Assembly (NCBI RefSeq): GCF_028389875.1
Contig: NC_084702.1
Location: forward strand, 72,823,582-72,887,581
Length of the DNA stretch: 64,000 nucleotides
Origin: Rhea pennata
Taxonomy: Eukaryota > Chordata > Aves > Rheiformes > Rheidae
Direction of reading: 5' to 3'
Positions 43,561 through 56,600 of this stretch are shown piece after piece. Every line of letters begins with the position of its first letter. The stretch's first letter is position 1. Both the position numbers and the translations under genes were made by a program. The notes below the pieces were generated by a model. That model worked only from the letters and a program-made list of their open reading frames with translations. It was not told the DNA's origin and did no database searches.

Positions 43561-44994
43561 AATAGGGGCAGAGACAATGATGAGTCAAAAAGGAACTCTT
43601 CAAGCTATAGGCCGGTGTCAAAACAGAAATAAATGAAGATAAACAGTCTACAAAATACAAAGTTAGAGGAAGGTTCCTGAATATTAGAGGAATCATATTT
43701 CAAAGCTTGTGAACACTGGAGAGTTTAAAAAAAGAAAAAGCTACTTTTTTTTTAAATGATTCTTGGTTAATTTGTGAAAGGGATTCAGTGATGTGTTGCC
43801 TTTGACAGCAGGGGGTTGTTCTTGAGGACCCGGAAGATCCCTTGCAGCACAGTGGCATTAATATTGATGGAAGGAACTTGGTCTACTGTTTGTATTAATA
43901 ATATACACATCAACAAGCTTAGCTGGTATGGAGCAATTCCTGGAAAATATTAAGTCTGATGTATTTAAGAGCCGTCCGATAAAACTCTTTTTTTTTTGCA
44001 TTAATTTCACTGCAGTCAGTATTTTGTTGTGTATTACAGCATGCGCATTCAGTCAGCTCGTGAATGTGGATGGGATATGTGTTCCTGATTGGATGGTAAT
44101 TTTTTTCTTAGTATATGTACATAAAACTTTCACCAATTCGTGAGGCTTATTTGACTACTGGAAAGTAGCCCTGTTTGCCTCCCTGACCTCCTCCTTTATC
44201 AGAAATAGACTGCATAAGCATGAATGGTTTTTCAGGAGAAGCCTGGTAGAGATGGCAGAAGGTTAATGCATGCAATTTTACACTTCATAAAACTCTGTAA
44301 AGCTTAGAAATATAAAACCAGGATATAGTTTAAAAGAATATATATTTTTTTAACTGTAGGAACACTTGCCTATCCTTTATGAATGTTTCAGGATTCTTCA
44401 CATACAATCAGGTAATTTCTGGTCTCTCTCGCAGCTTGTTCGAGAGCCAAGCAACAGCAGATTTTCCAAAACTGAATGTGGGTTCTGGTAACTTGAAGTT
44501 CTCCTAGAATGTACAGCATTCACTTGCAAGTAAGCTATCAGGAATATAATAGCATAAGGAAAAACCATCAAGTCTGGTAAAAATCAATTCTACCTATCAT
44601 TTTCTTTTTCCTGAAGAAAACTGGTGCAATTTATTTTCTATAAAACTATTTTATCTATTCAATATTTAAAATTATCCTACAACAATAAGTCAGTGCTTTT
44701 GACCTAATGGGTGCAAATATCCAGCAAAGTGTAATTTCAACTTGGTAGGTGTTTAATTTGAATAACATGAGGACTGTGTCTGTGTGAATTTTAGTTTGTT
44801 TTAAAGGCTATACTATAGCAAGGATACACTTTGTGCTTACAATCCATACTTTAGAAGCAGAATTTCCTTATTTTGTTGTGGTTTATTTTTTGAGAAGTGA
44901 TGTGGACACATCCAGTTGAATTTAAGTGTAATATTAAACCAGAACCGAAGCATGGCAGGGGGAAGTAGGTAGTGTGCAGTGGTCTTGCTGTAGA

Positions 44995-45036
44995 GTAGAG
45001 TTTTATGTAATTGCTGTAGAGTTTTATGTAATTGCA
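44995..45036. repeat. 21-bp tandem duplication, 2 copies
   Basis: GTAGAGTTTTATGTAATTGC plus one base is repeated once; the copies differ only at the last base. Confidence 0.9.
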
Positions 45037-46788
45037 CATTACTGGAAAAAGAATAGTACAAGTCTACAGCTGAAGTTTACATCTACTTTGGAACTGGTCA
45101 GTACTGTCTGGGTAGGGAATAATAACTAAAATTTCACAAAAACATGAAGTCAGTTATTTTCTTTGTAATTGAAATTTTGAAACAGATTTGGGTAGTCCTT
45201 ACCAGGGCATACAGTTAATAAAAGACAGCCCTGATGAGCACACTGTGAATCTTAAGTAGGCCAGCACATTGTTAGGATACCAAGTACTTATTACCACAGA
45301 ATTAAAGAAAAAGGAGGATTTCAAGCGGTCATGTGGTCTGCTCCTTTTCCTTAATGTAGTATGTTTAGACCTGTCACAATAGCTCCTTAAACTGATTCAA
45401 AAGCAGCTATATTGGCTTAGCTTTTTATCTTGAGTGTCCACTTTAAACTGACTTAAAAAAAAGGGGGGGGCAAAACAAAGCTAACTTCAACTAAAGTGTT
45501 CCAACCAGTTCTAAGAACAAAAGAGAGGATTAAACCTTTATTTTGTCTTTTTGTCTGTAATAAACTCTTGCAGGTGGCCTTTTTTTTTTCTTTTTTTTTT
45601 TTGAAAAGTTCTAGTGTTGCCATTTGTTGGAGATGAATGGTGTGTGTGCTGTGACTACGCTTTTTGATGTTCTTATTAAAATCCACCCAAGTGAATTAAG
45701 CTTATAAACTCTGGGAAAAAATCAGTAATGCATGCTCTTATTCTTTTAACGCAATTTGTGGCCTGTATTGCAACTCTGGCTCATGTCTGCTGTGGATTTT
45801 TCTGGGTACTGAACTAATTGTATCCTCCGATATTGGTGTGTTTGTGGACTTCGGTGTCTGGAAGAGGTGGCTTAACTCAAATGCAGGGATGAGAACAGAC
45901 CTTTGGAGGAGAGAGAATAGGGAGACCAAAGAGTTTGGGGTCAAATAGAGAAAAAGACTGTGTTTTGAGCTGAAAGGTGGTGAAAGGGAAAACAGTGGGA
46001 GCTGGGATGGACAGATAAAAGAATCTTTTAGATACGAGGATGAGAAAGTGGTGAAACACTGAACCAATTAAGCAGGAATTGGAGGGAAACTGCAAGTAGA
46101 ACTGGGGAAGTGAGAACTAAAACTTGGCTGAAAGAAAAGACTTTGGGGGGAAAAAAGGTTGAGCTGGGTGTGAATTATGTGAAGCAGAGAAGTGAAGCAT
46201 GTGGTTGGCGAGTTTAACAGAAGATTTTTGGAATGAGCAGTCAGAGTAAAGGAAGAGGCAGGATGAAGGCAGGCTGTCTAGAATCAGTCGAATGATTGAG
46301 AGACACCTGACGAAAATGGATGTGTCTGTTCAGTACCACCATCCAAGCTTTCAAAATGAATTTAAGAGTGGGAGAAACTTCACCATATGTAATCTAACTC
46401 CATGTCTTTCCCAGCTTCCCTTCTTAATAGTTTTTTTCCATGCTTCTATATCCTCAGATCGCAATAGATACATATAGGGTGGTTGAACTGTGGTTTTGGA
46501 GGTGGTCTGAATACTGGCATTTCCTTTGGAGTGTTTGACTTGAAACTTCAAGTGTCCTTCTGAATTTTTTGCATGGTTCATTTGCATTTCCAGAATAAGG
46601 GAGAAACACATTGGTCTGTGTTGTGCTCATAGGCTAATGCACTGTCCCTTCTTCCAGTTATGCTTAGGAGCTGTTATGAGAGAAGCTTCTGGCTTGTATT
46701 TTTTTTCTAGCATATTTTCAAGCATTTATTATGAATATAAATCTCAATATGACTTCATTCAAGAAACAGGGAAATAGGTAGTCTAAGA

Positions 46789-46920
46789 TCATAGAATCAT
46801 AGAATTGGTAAGGTTGGAAGAGATCATCTAGTCCAACCCTTAAACAAGTGGCCCATACAGGGATCGAACCTGTGACCTTGGCATTTTTAGCCCCATGCTC
46901 TAAGCAACTGAGCTAAGATA
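46789..46920 (-). mobile_element. tRNA-Ile-derived SINE with CR1 tail (TguSINE1-like)
   Basis: The minus strand begins with a tRNA-like head: box A TAGCTCAGTTG, an anticodon arm GGGGCTAAAAATGCCA, box B GGTTCGATCC and the 3' end TGTATGGGCCA. It closely follows tRNA-Ile(AAT), with the anticodon loop changed. A short linker leads into a CR1 3' end (GGACTAGATGATCTCTTCCA and CCAATTCTATGATTCTATGA). This architecture is that of avian SINEs mobilised by CR1 machinery, such as TguSINE1 of the zebra finch. CTAAGAT at 46783-46789 and 46912-46918 may be the target-site duplication. The Pol III boxes look intact. Confidence 0.85.
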
Positions 46921-47689
46921 CTCCAATACTGTGAATATAGATATCTTAGTAAAGAAAAGAATAATAATGGAGTTATTAAGAATCAAATACTATTGTTACT
47001 GCCAAGCCTGAAGAAAATGTGTGGTCTTTAGTCTTTCTTGTTATCACAATTAAGGGTTTTTTGTCCAAATATGATGATACTGCATAAATGAAGAGTCAAA
47101 ACAAGATTGAACATTTTCTTAAAGATCTGTTATTTGGGAAAGAAGCAACTTCTAAAACACTTTATTGAGTTTTAAGCTATGTGAAGCAAGATATTTTGAA
47201 ATAGTGTTTCCTTGCCCAAATTATCAGTTTGGATAAAGGGAAGAAGAGATTGTTTATTGCATTTTTTTTCCTTTATGTAAATCTCTGCTCATCAGCCCTA
47301 CTAAACTTCTGTTTTGGTTTATATTTAGAATATACCTGGATTTCTTAAGCTTTTTGGTAAAATTATTTTCTGATTTAAAGGCCCAGCCAAATTCCATATG
47401 ATTTATTTGGCTAGTCTAAAAATGAACAGATATTGTTTACTTATTCCTTAATATTGTAACTACTTAGGATGACTTAATTACTTGGTGGTTTTGCATACAG
47501 TCAATGTGAAAATTAGTTTAGAACAATTCATTTTATGATATTGTTAGCTGATGATTGAGTGAAGTTTTTAAAAAAAATTTGAAAATTTTTCTGTAATACT
47601 GTAATATACTTACGTTGCTCTTGAATATACTGAATAAATTAGTAGTACTTATGTGTTCCCTCCTTTTCCTTTCTTTCTGTGTTAATGCA

Positions 47690-47800
47690 GAATTAGTGTT
47701 ATTTTACAGAAGAAAAATAGTTAAGATATGCTTAATGTCACAGAGCAAAATGGCAGAAAAGCATGGTCAGACTAGAATTTCTGGATTTGTTCTATATTAT
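47690..47800 (-). mobile_element. L2/MIR-like 3' remnant
   Basis: ATTTTACAGAAGAAAAATAG, GTTAAGATATGCTTAATGTC, ACAGAGCAAAATGGCAGAAA and AGACTAGAATTTCTGGATT follow the inverted L2/MIR 3' order ('tttacagatgaggaaact.. ttaagt.. gtcacag.. tggcagagc'). It is old and short. Confidence 0.45.
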
Positions 47801-50800
47801 GCTTATCTTTCCATATAACACTGAATTTGCTTTTCTGAAAATGGAGGGAGAAATAAACATTTATTCTATTTCTTTTCCTTTTTCAATTTGACTCTACAAA
47901 AGCCATCATCACAGGTGAAGAAACAAAGCAGTAAGGTCTTGCATAGAAAGCCTCTGGAAAGGTGCTTTTTGACATTTGTGGTCCTTATTATCAGATATTT
48001 GTACATGCACCCCTAGTGCTACTGTTTGCAAATGGCAGTTAGTCTGAACTTAAAATAACACATAATGTCATATAGAAATGGAATGTAGAAATTAAAAATA
48101 TAATTTAGCATGTATATATGAAAGTTGCATCTTTGCCCTGCATTGCCCTCTCACCCCACCCCCAAATTACTAAGTCTTTGGTATGATGTTTTCCTATATC
48201 TGACCTTTTAAGAAAGAAATGAGCAGTAAGAATAAAAGTTTGTAGTATAAAGAGTAGACATTGTTGTCTGCAGGAAACTCATGCCCAGTGCTTTTCAGTT
48301 AGGCTGTTTATTTAAAACTTGGTAACAATTTAAGAGTCTGACTTTGGCTTTTGAAAATTTTGGTCTTGATTCCAGCACAAAAATTTGGAAATTTTTCCTG
48401 AAGAAATTTCTGATACTGGATCTTACTTTGAAATTTTTCTAATAGCAGTGTGTGTATTTTTTTCTTTGTAAATAAAAGTCAGTTTTACCCATTAACTGTT
48501 ACAGATTACTCTAGAAAAGTTTTCTTTTTTGTTATAGTTTCTGGAAGTTTAATAATTGAGGGATACAAATTGAGGGTTGGGAATTGCCACTGTCCTTGTC
48601 TTTTCTCAATTTAGTTCCTTCAGTTTGTAGTATTCAATTTTTCTCTTTGTTTTTCATGTATCAGTGCATGCATATATGGATATATATGTTCTCATGTACT
48701 ATATATAAGTTGTTTGAGGGCATGTGAGGATACACAAGTTAGTGTTCTGCTCTTTTCTTCCATTTTATCCAGCTGCTTCACTTTTTGAAGGTGTTTCCCT
48801 TACTGATATTATAGGTCTCCAACTAATAAATGTTTCTAAGCAACCATTATTGTCTATTGAGGAAAAGCTGAACTTATTAAAAAGACCCTGAATATTTATA
48901 TGCTAGTGTGTAACAGCAGTATTGGCTAAATAATGTATGTATTTAAGAACTTCTTAAATGTAAAAGAATCAGTCAAGGACTATTGGGTAAATAAGAGATT
49001 TTGAATATTTTATGAACTTTTAAACTAAAACAAGATGAAACATATTGTAATGTTGAGTGTTCAAATAGATCAATGACTACAGATTCATTTAAGGCTCAGC
49101 TTTATGTGTTATTTTAATCCTGGCTAGTGCTTTAAAGCAGAAGCCAACCACGTTATGTTATAGAGTTGTGTGGAATCAACAGATGGTACTTAAACAGTCT
49201 ACCTTGGCCTCTGGAGAGTAAGAGCTATATAGGCTTTTTGCCCTAAAAATTTACTCTCTGAGGTGCAAAATTTTGTCTCAGAGAGTACTGTCAATATAGA
49301 AATACAGTGGTAGGATAAGAGAGAGAGTTGCTGGCCTTGTGGTTCGTACTGAGAAGTGTTTTGTGTATCACTAATAGGAGAAAACATGCCGTATCCAACA
49401 GCTGTGGCATAGAGTTTTCAGGACCCACCAGGATGAAAGATGAAGACTAGTGCCATTTGTACTAAGGAGATCTCTTCCTGATACTTGAGACTTGGTGTTT
49501 CTGAGCTGCACTCTTGATAGCTGAAAAACTGGAGCTCTGCTCTGTGAGGTTGTTGATACTGATTGTAGGCCATACACCCCGCGGATGCCTTGCCTTCTTG
49601 CCTGGGAATGTGAATGGTATCTTGAGCACAGACATGATGCTGTCTATACTGTCTCCTGTTTGGATGTCAGCACTCCATGTGATGGTGAGTTGGCCATATC
49701 TGAACTTAACAGGACAGATCTGAACAGGAGACAGATGTCATTGTCATTGCAGAAGCTAGATTTCTAGTCATTTACATCAACACAAGTTACCCTAAAAAAA
49801 ACCCCCTTAAATAGATCAGATAAAATGTATTCCTCTATTGGAAAGCAGGGCTTTTTTGGTTTTGTTTTTGTTTATTTAGGGAGGAGGGGGAAGGGTGTTT
49901 AAGCTGGCCAAGCTGTTTACTTGACTAAATTTTGCTTCTGCTTTGTGGATATTGCAGAAACATTGGGCTTCAGATATGTGAGCTTTCAAAGCGATTTTTT
50001 TTTTTTTGAGTTAAATTTTCCTATATGACATTTGGGCTCATTTGGAAACAAAAGCTGAGATCTCTTAAAAGGAGGCACAAATGGGAAAATGAGATCATTA
50101 ATTGTTGAAGCTGGTACTGTAACAAATTGACTAGAAATGTGGATTCAGAGAAATTGATGTACTTTATCCTTCCAAACTAAATGAATTCTCCATCTGCTTC
50201 AGCTTCTCGACTATAATGAGGACGCTGGGCTGACTCTACTATTGGTTTCTCTGTCTCCCTGAACTATTTTGGAAAGTTAAAACATTTCTTGCATGATTAA
50301 ATACACTTTCAATAAATCAATCTCATAATAATTGTTGTTCAGGAGAGTTCATTATTCAGTTTAGTCTTTTAAATTACTGTTCTTCTTTAAAGGATTCTTC
50401 TGACGTAATGGCTTCAGCTAAATCCATTTGCCATACTCTGGCTTGTAATTACTTTAGATTTGAAGAATAAAATGAATGGCTTTATTATTAATCAGTAGCA
50501 AATTTATCTTACTGTTTTTAACCTTAGAATGGCCTTCCTTCATGAAATAGTTTTAACAGTCTAGATAGCAAAACACTTCATACCTCTCTTTCAGTAGAGA
50601 TTTAGTGAAAGCCATCAGATAATTTTATGTTTTTTCTCCCCACCCCCCATGGCCCTGAATGTTTGTCATAGTGACTGTCATCACATGTGTTTAGCTTGCT
50701 ATTTTATGCTGTCAGCTGCTGGCTCTCTGCAAGCCTAGTCCTGCTATCTGTTTTTTAGACTGTAAATTTTTCACGTTAGGGTAGCTTTTCATTTTGCCTT

Positions 50801-51637
50801 ATACTGTGGAAAGTGTATTGCACTTAAGCATAGCATTGATTTAACTTTGGCTACTATACTGGACACTGTCCTAATTAACTTTGTCTTATGTAAACTTAAA
50901 AGATTTATTTCCCTCCTTCTGTTACTGTAAGATTTCATAGGTCTTATTGACAATGCTTTTATGGTCAGATGAGTCAGAAGTCTATCCTGTGACCTTTGGT
51001 GGCAGAAAACTATCATGGACCCATGTTACATGGTAGCTGAGCCTGGACAAATAGCTAACAGTGTAACTCTCCATCATTTAGTCTTTTAAAGGTATCATTA
51101 GCCCTTTGTATGTAGTCTTTTGTAAAGTTGATCAAAAGCATCCTTATCTTTAAGTGGTGTCAGTCAATGCAAACTACTATAAAGGCATTTTCAGCTTTGT
51201 TAGATTTCTTAAGATCGAGTAGGTGTCACATTGATCATGTTTTCAGAGACTACTTGGAATATGACAGTGAGCTAGTTGTAGAGTTTTTAGACATAGAGTA
51301 AATTTCAGCTTTTAATTTCTGAAGGGATTCATTGCTATGGCAGCATTGTGTTGGTTTTGTTTCCAGCATCAATTGTGATGTTTAACCAAAGTTAAGATTT
51401 TTTTCAAATAGTACCAAGGAATTGGAGCAAACAACCAAAGAGGAATGAATGTCCTTAAAGTCTTAATTCTGTGGCTCTCTAGCAGATTGTTAAAAGTGTA
51501 AATGTAAAACAGATTTTATATAATGCTGCTATCTGTACCCTTTTCACTTAATTCTGTTTGCATGATGCCTCCACATTTTAGTTTCAGAAATTGTAATTTC
51601 ATTCCACATCTACGGTTTTAGTTCATATGCCAGTATC

Positions 51638-51688
51638 TGTGTGTGTGTGTGTGTATGTGCATGTATAAATATATATATATTTATATAC
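51638..51688. repeat. Compound TG/TA microsatellite
   Basis: A GT run is followed by ATGTATAAATATATATATAT and a short CA-like end. Confidence 0.9.
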
Positions 51689-52932
51689 ACATACAGAAAT
51701 ACACATGTGCACACGCATGTATAATGGTATTTTTAATTGTGAAATCTTCATCTTTTTTTCCTTGTAACAGAATGACCACTTTTTTGCCTATATGTCAACA
51801 GTTTTACATAAAGGTTAGTCCCTTCTTGGGACAAAAAATACCCCAGGGTTTACAGCACAGGGAGTACAGTTGTAGTAATAAAGATTATGTTGCTGATAAG
51901 TTCCCCTCCAGGCCCCATGATGGTAATACCCCCATATTTTGTCTTTAAAGAAAACTGCTGAGAGGCAATAATTTTTTTTTCTATGTGTCCCATTTTCATT
52001 AATGCATGGTAATTGATGGAGTTGCAGTGACTTGTAACAGTAATGAGTTCTAAACATAAGAATGCACTCCTTTCTAATAAGTGAGCACTGCTGGGGTTTA
52101 AAAGCGTACTAAATCAGTTGCTTTAGTATGAATTTATTAGTTTTTTTCAGCATTAGCTTTAATAGTAGTTATTTACATAAGCGTACATCCCATTAACCGC
52201 CATCAGGGCTGGAAAACATGCTGAACTGTTCATATTTTCATATAATTATTGAACATAATGGTTTCATTTGCATTTCTAAACAGTGATGTTTCTGTCAGGC
52301 TTGGAAATAGTGTCTTTACGCAGTCCCTATTTCACATCCACTTATTTGACATCGTTAAATTTTATGCTAATGTGCTTCCCTAGAATATCATCAGTAGGAC
52401 AGATGCTTGTGCTTTAATATACAAATCAGAGATGCTTTTCCCTCCCCCCTTTCCTGAACTGCAAAGGAAATAAAAAAAGCATATCTGCACTTTTTAGATA
52501 TAGTTTGTTTCATTCTAAATAATCTGTTAGAAGTAGAAACTTAGCTTTCACCCCAAGTAGTCACTTCCAAATGTTGTTACAAATACCTTGTTTATGAAAG
52601 GTGGGAAACTGTAACCTCCCCACGAATGAGCCGATCTTTGAAAACTAGTGAAAGCTAAAGACTGTGTGAAACTAAAAGATTGTAACCTTGAGATTGCCTC
52701 ACATGCAGTGCATAGAGCTTTGCATAGCAAGCTGCCAGGCTTGGCAGCGGCCCGTGGATTGACTTTTCTGGTAGCTGACCATGTCTGTACAGGAGGTTCA
52801 GGAAATGGGAGGTTTCAGTTTCTAGATGCAGTGCTTGTCAGCAGAAAGGCATTTGGAATTGTACATTGTCAGGTTGTTGGTTCTGTGTTTTAAAAATAAC
52901 TTTTTTCTAATTTCGTAACGCTGCAGATGAGC

Positions 52933-53000
52933 AGAGGTATATGAGCCCTAGCTCACTAGCAGACAGGTAGAGGTATGTGAGCCCTAGCTAGCTAAATGGG
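52933..53000. repeat. 36-bp imperfect tandem duplication
   Basis: AGAGGTATATGAGCCCTAGC at 52933 recurs 36 bp later as AGAGGTATGTGAGCCCTAGC; the second copy decays toward its end. Confidence 0.8.
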
Positions 53001-53602
53001 GAAGCTGGTTGGTACCAGTGTTGCTTTGGCCTGAAGTTATCAGTGGAAGCAGAACATCAGAAACCTATGAGATAGTGCCTGTAATTGCAATTCTGTTGTG
53101 AGGAAATGACTGAGTAAAAAAACGGTGCTGCTTTTCCTTCTAAAAATGAAATGAATACTTCACATCTTGTTCTGTGTGAACTTTCTCTTGGAGTGATTTG
53201 CTTATGGTTGTGAGAAGAGTGTGAGCTGCAGAGTAGACGAGTGCAGCCTTACGGTATGCAGTTGTGATGGAAACAAGAAAATCTCATGATGTCTAGGATG
53301 GTGCTTAAGAACCAGACGTGGCCATGTGAATAAGCATGGATATCCAGCAAATCTTGAATTCAGTTCTGTGCTTTTACCAACTGACTCTATGTGGCATTGG
53401 GTGATTCCATTCTTTTCTTTTATTAACCTACCCCGAAACTGGGGGGAGGAGTAACACTAGCTACTTGTTTCTGGCATTTCAGGGTCACCCTCAGTCTTGA
53501 ACAAGACAAAAACTGTATGACTCTGAAAAGCTTAAATAAACCAGAATGATAGAGTCGAGCAAAAGCCTGAGACAAAAGTTGCATAGAGTTTCTTTTTTAA
53601 CT

Positions 53603-53645
53603 TGTGTGTGTGTGTGTGTGTGTGTGTGGTTTTTTTTTTTTTTTT
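53603..53645. repeat. (TG)13 followed by a T run
   Basis: TG units from 53603 to 53628 are followed by sixteen T. Confidence 0.95.
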
Positions 53646-56600
53646 CTAAATCTCTCGGGCATGTTGTAGAAGAAGGTTTTAAGGAGAGACCAAAAGCAAA
53701 AAGGTACTTGAACCGAAAAGGCATATTTTATGCATAAAGGGCCACATGAGCAAACTGGAGATATACTCTGATGGGTTCAGGGCTTATGGTATCTTTAATT
53801 ATAGATGATTAACAATTTGCTGCTTGCTTTGTGGACAAGTATAGAGACAAAAATCCCTGCTGGGAAATGCTTGCAGTGGAAGACCTCATTCTGGATGGGG
53901 GGAACCCTAACAACTCAACAGTAGAGCTATATTTTAAGACAAGAGAATAGCAGTATTAAAACAAATAAAAAATTGTTTTCATTACCTCACAGAAAACCTT
54001 TGGCTATTTGAAGTATATTTCTATTACAGTTCTGAGCCTGCAACAGTGTTTATAGCAATTAATTTGGAGCAAGTAGGTTTTTGATAAACATTTTGCTTGG
54101 AATTGAGATCAACCAAAATTGGTAGCAGTTGGTGAGCTGTGCTACCTCATTTCAGTTGTAGAGTACATGGAAATGTAAGGAGAGCTTCTCTGGCATGCAG
54201 AGTAGACTGCTGTATTGCAGAGATTCTGAACTGACCTCTTATCAGCTTCTCATTTGAATCCTGAAATGGAGGCTCTAGGTAATTGGCAAGTATCCTTATT
54301 TTAATATGTGGCCATAAAAAGGTAGAGTATGATGATTTTTAACATCAGAAGATTAACATTTTACCTTTAAATAAAATATGATTAACTGGTACAGAATTAA
54401 AAGTAATAGAACTGAAATATTCAAACTATGACTCTGTGGTGTCAGATTATGCATAAAGTATGACAGTTTAAGTACTAAAGTGATTTAAAAATGAGCTAGC
54501 TGAAGGATGTATATCCCAAGTATCAAGAATAAAATTGGATCAAACAACTGTGGCTATCAAAACTTGCTCAAACCCCCTTGGCTCAAGGAATCAGGAAATC
54601 AAAAAGTAGCATTGTTTACAGTGAACTCCATCTTGCCCAATGCCAATGCAGGTGCAGTGAGAGAAAACAGTCTGCATGCTGTGATGGCATCCTACACTAT
54701 GATTTTAAGCCTGCCAGATGATTATGTTTAGATTTAATTGCTAGGCCAAGACTATTGCTTCTGGATTCATCTACTTCCAGCAAGGTTCAAATATGACTGA
54801 TCTAGCAATGCATCTCTTTCAGTGGTTTGCAGACAGCCAGGCTTCCTATTATCACTGCACTGGTTCATTTCTAATAGATTGGCATATGTTTTAATAAATG
54901 AAACCATGTATTTAGTATCTGAACTACTTAGTGCTATTATGTGGAAATCTGAAAATTATGAAAGATTGTCATTTGACTTCCACATCTTTTAAATCCTTGT
55001 TAGTAAAATGACTTTTTTCCCAACTAGTGGTTTTGTAAACTCAGCTTGGAATTTGAAAGCCAACATGGCATCTTGCTGGCTTCTGAGACCCTGTAAATGA
55101 GGCTTTTGAATGCTATATGGGCATTTAGTAATCCTGCTGTAGACATTGTTTTCAGGAGATTTGTGCCCGTTAAGATATGACACATTATTTATGAAGCATC
55201 AAAGAGGAATCGAATATGGCTCATGTTGCACTGTTGCAAGAATAGCAGAAGTAGAAAAAAAATGTTTTGTGGTCACAATAGTTGGGAGCTCTAACTTTGA
55301 ATGCACCCTGGGGCAGGATACTGAAATAAAAGGGTGCTGCTTAATTAGGTACTTTTAAGGGTAGAATTATCCTTCAGTAATTATGTAAAAACATGAGCAA
55401 AATGTTTAATGGCTGTCATGGTACGTGAACTCCCCTATCTACACTCTTCAGTTTTTTCTTTTGTTGATTTCTTCATGTTTTGTTATCTTCAGGGAGAACT
55501 TTTTTGTTGCTATAAATATTATATTTTGGCATGTTGGTAAAGATCCTTAGATGCTCTTAAAGATACTATCTTTCATTTCTTAACAGTGCTAAGACAGACC
55601 CAAGTGAATACAGCTTTTGATGGACAGCTGTCACTTTAGGTAACTGGACAGGTTCTGTGAGGCCTTACTGCTCTGTTTCAGTGCAAAAAACTGTATTTAA
55701 CCTGCTAATGGTCTTCACTTTAACCTGCCAATAAATCTGCTGAATAAATTTGTCCTATGAATATAAGGGAAATTAAAAATTTGGAAAATATTTCTAATTA
55801 CCTGAAGAGAGAAGTTAAGGGAGCAAGAAATATATAAACTTTTCTTTAAACTTATCAGAATGGAGTTTGATTATGGAGAGGATTATATGGTATTATCTCA
55901 GATAGTGTGGGACTAGACATGGTTACCCCAGAAAGCTGCTTAATTTCCCCAGAAACCCATCTTGATACACTGACTTAGTTACATCTGCTGTGATGTCTGG
56001 GGATTTATGCACAGCTCATGAATTCTAACTGACTATAATGAACTGTTTATATCAAATCTGGCTCGTGTTGGCAAAGTTAATGTTACATATTTTATAGTAC
56101 TTTTTCTGGAAGGAGTCACAGGACAATCCAAAGAATCTAACAATGTTGTGATTTTATTGTTCTGATTGAACAATGAATGCCCTGAAGATTGATCGAGATT
56201 CTCCCAGCGCATCAGCAAGAGGCAGAGGACTATCGAGAACCTTCTGGCTGTCTCAAGCAACCCTCACAGCATAATACCGTTCATAAAACTGTAAATATTT
56301 ACTGTGGTACTTTACCATTTTTGAAGGATGAAATTTTTAAAAGATCCTCTGATGATTTTTAGAGACCTCTTAATTTTTAACCTAGACACAATCTCAGCTT
56401 ACACATGCTTTTTCTTGAGCTAATGTTTTGCTTAAGTACATCTTTCTATTTAATGTTTGCTGGGAAAGGACTTGAGCAATAAAAGTTCCCCACCTCCACG
56501 AGAGAAGAGAGGTCAAGGTGAGATAAGTTTCTCTTGTTTGATGGCTCATTGTTGAACACGCTTCAGAATTAGAACAAACTAAGGATCTTCATAAAATGGT

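Noticed and set aside
46851-46920. A functional tRNA-Ile gene on the minus strand
   Set aside because: The anticodon loop is altered, the 5' acceptor strand does not pair, and the 3' end runs into a CR1 tail; it is a SINE head.
47452-47475. TTCCTTAAT followed by TAAC and CTAC as possible AT-AC acceptor of hinderin intron 5
   Set aside because: Either acceptor leads in the required phase to a stop within about six codons, and no hinderin-like peptide follows.
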